Assembly (NCBI GenBank): GCA_038025085.1
Contig: CM076141.1
Location: forward strand, 17,486,001 to 17,550,000
Direction: 5' to 3'
Length of the DNA: 64,000 nucleotides
From: Tetragonia tetragonoides
Lineage: Eukaryota; Streptophyta; Magnoliopsida; Caryophyllales; Aizoaceae
The translations under genes were made by a program, and so were the position numbers. Below are positions 63,761-64,000 of this stretch, piece after piece. The number at the start of each line of letters is the position of its first letter. The stretch's first letter is position 1. The notes beneath the pieces are model-generated. The model had not been told where the DNA came from and ran no database searches. It saw nothing but the letters and a program-made list of their open reading frames with translations.

Positions 63761-64000
63761 GGGTCAGTTTGTGGTGGTACGTGAGCTTTCATTGATGGCA
63801 ATGCTGTATAACTGTTGAGGAATGTTTGAACCGACCTCTCAATGATCAAAATTTCATCTAGTAGTAATATTCCTAAGTTTATCGTCCAGAAAAGCTCAGG
63901 CCAAATGGCTTGTGTCTAAAATTTGATGGAGCATCAACTGAGAGCAACGAGATCTTTTGATGAAGACAAATGTATGGCTGCAAAATTGCGTCCATGAATT

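Overview
This is a nuclear genome window from a flowering plant, most likely a eudicot. It has spliced genes with GT/AG introns in AT-rich DNA, plant-specific gene families (an NPH3/RPT2-like BTB protein, a five-finger CCCH protein of the ZFN type, a CC-type glutaredoxin) and typical plant transposons (Ty3/gypsy chromovirus, CACTA, MULEs, Stowaway, tRNA-derived SINEs, LINE tails). I cannot name the species; the Stowaway sequence (end motif CTCCCTCCGTCCC) is compatible with several eudicot orders. All gene models were built by eye from splice signals and reading frame.

Layout. 1-6.3 kb: no intact gene, a decayed RNase H-like retroelement fragment and a tiny LINE-tail insertion. 6.34-30.44 kb: one Mutator-like element (MULE1) with 8-bp target duplications, made large by a stack of younger insertions. 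A 17.6-kb Ty3/gypsy chromovirus on the minus strand (8186-25751, target duplication GAAAT) lies in MULE1. That element was hit by a CACTA transposon (11033-16027) and by a solo LTR of a related family (19582-22216, target duplication CTCTA). The remaining right part of MULE1 is mostly tandem and higher-order repeats.

31.2-35.3 kb: a seven-exon gene for a CCCH zinc-finger protein of 464 aa. 35.3-40.9 kb: no convincing gene, one SINE with a long poly(A) tail. 40.91-47.0 kb: a second, shorter MULE (MULE2) of the same family as MULE1. It carries a broken FAR1/MULE-type transposase on the minus strand and, divergently, a fragment resembling plant-mobile-domain proteins. 48.0-48.9 kb: a 946-bp non-autonomous TIR element.

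52.9-57.1 kb: a four-exon NPH3/RPT2-like BTB gene of 631 aa. 58.5-61.2 kb: a two-exon gene for a small 80-aa protein of unknown function. 63.3-63.6 kb: an intronless CC-type glutaredoxin on the minus strand, convergent with the 80-aa gene. The host genes show no sign of acting in one pathway; they look like ordinary unlinked plant genes separated by transposon-rich DNA. I did not find a new biological system. The most notable material is the nested transposon structure, the paired MULEs, and the odd active site and tail of the glutaredoxin.
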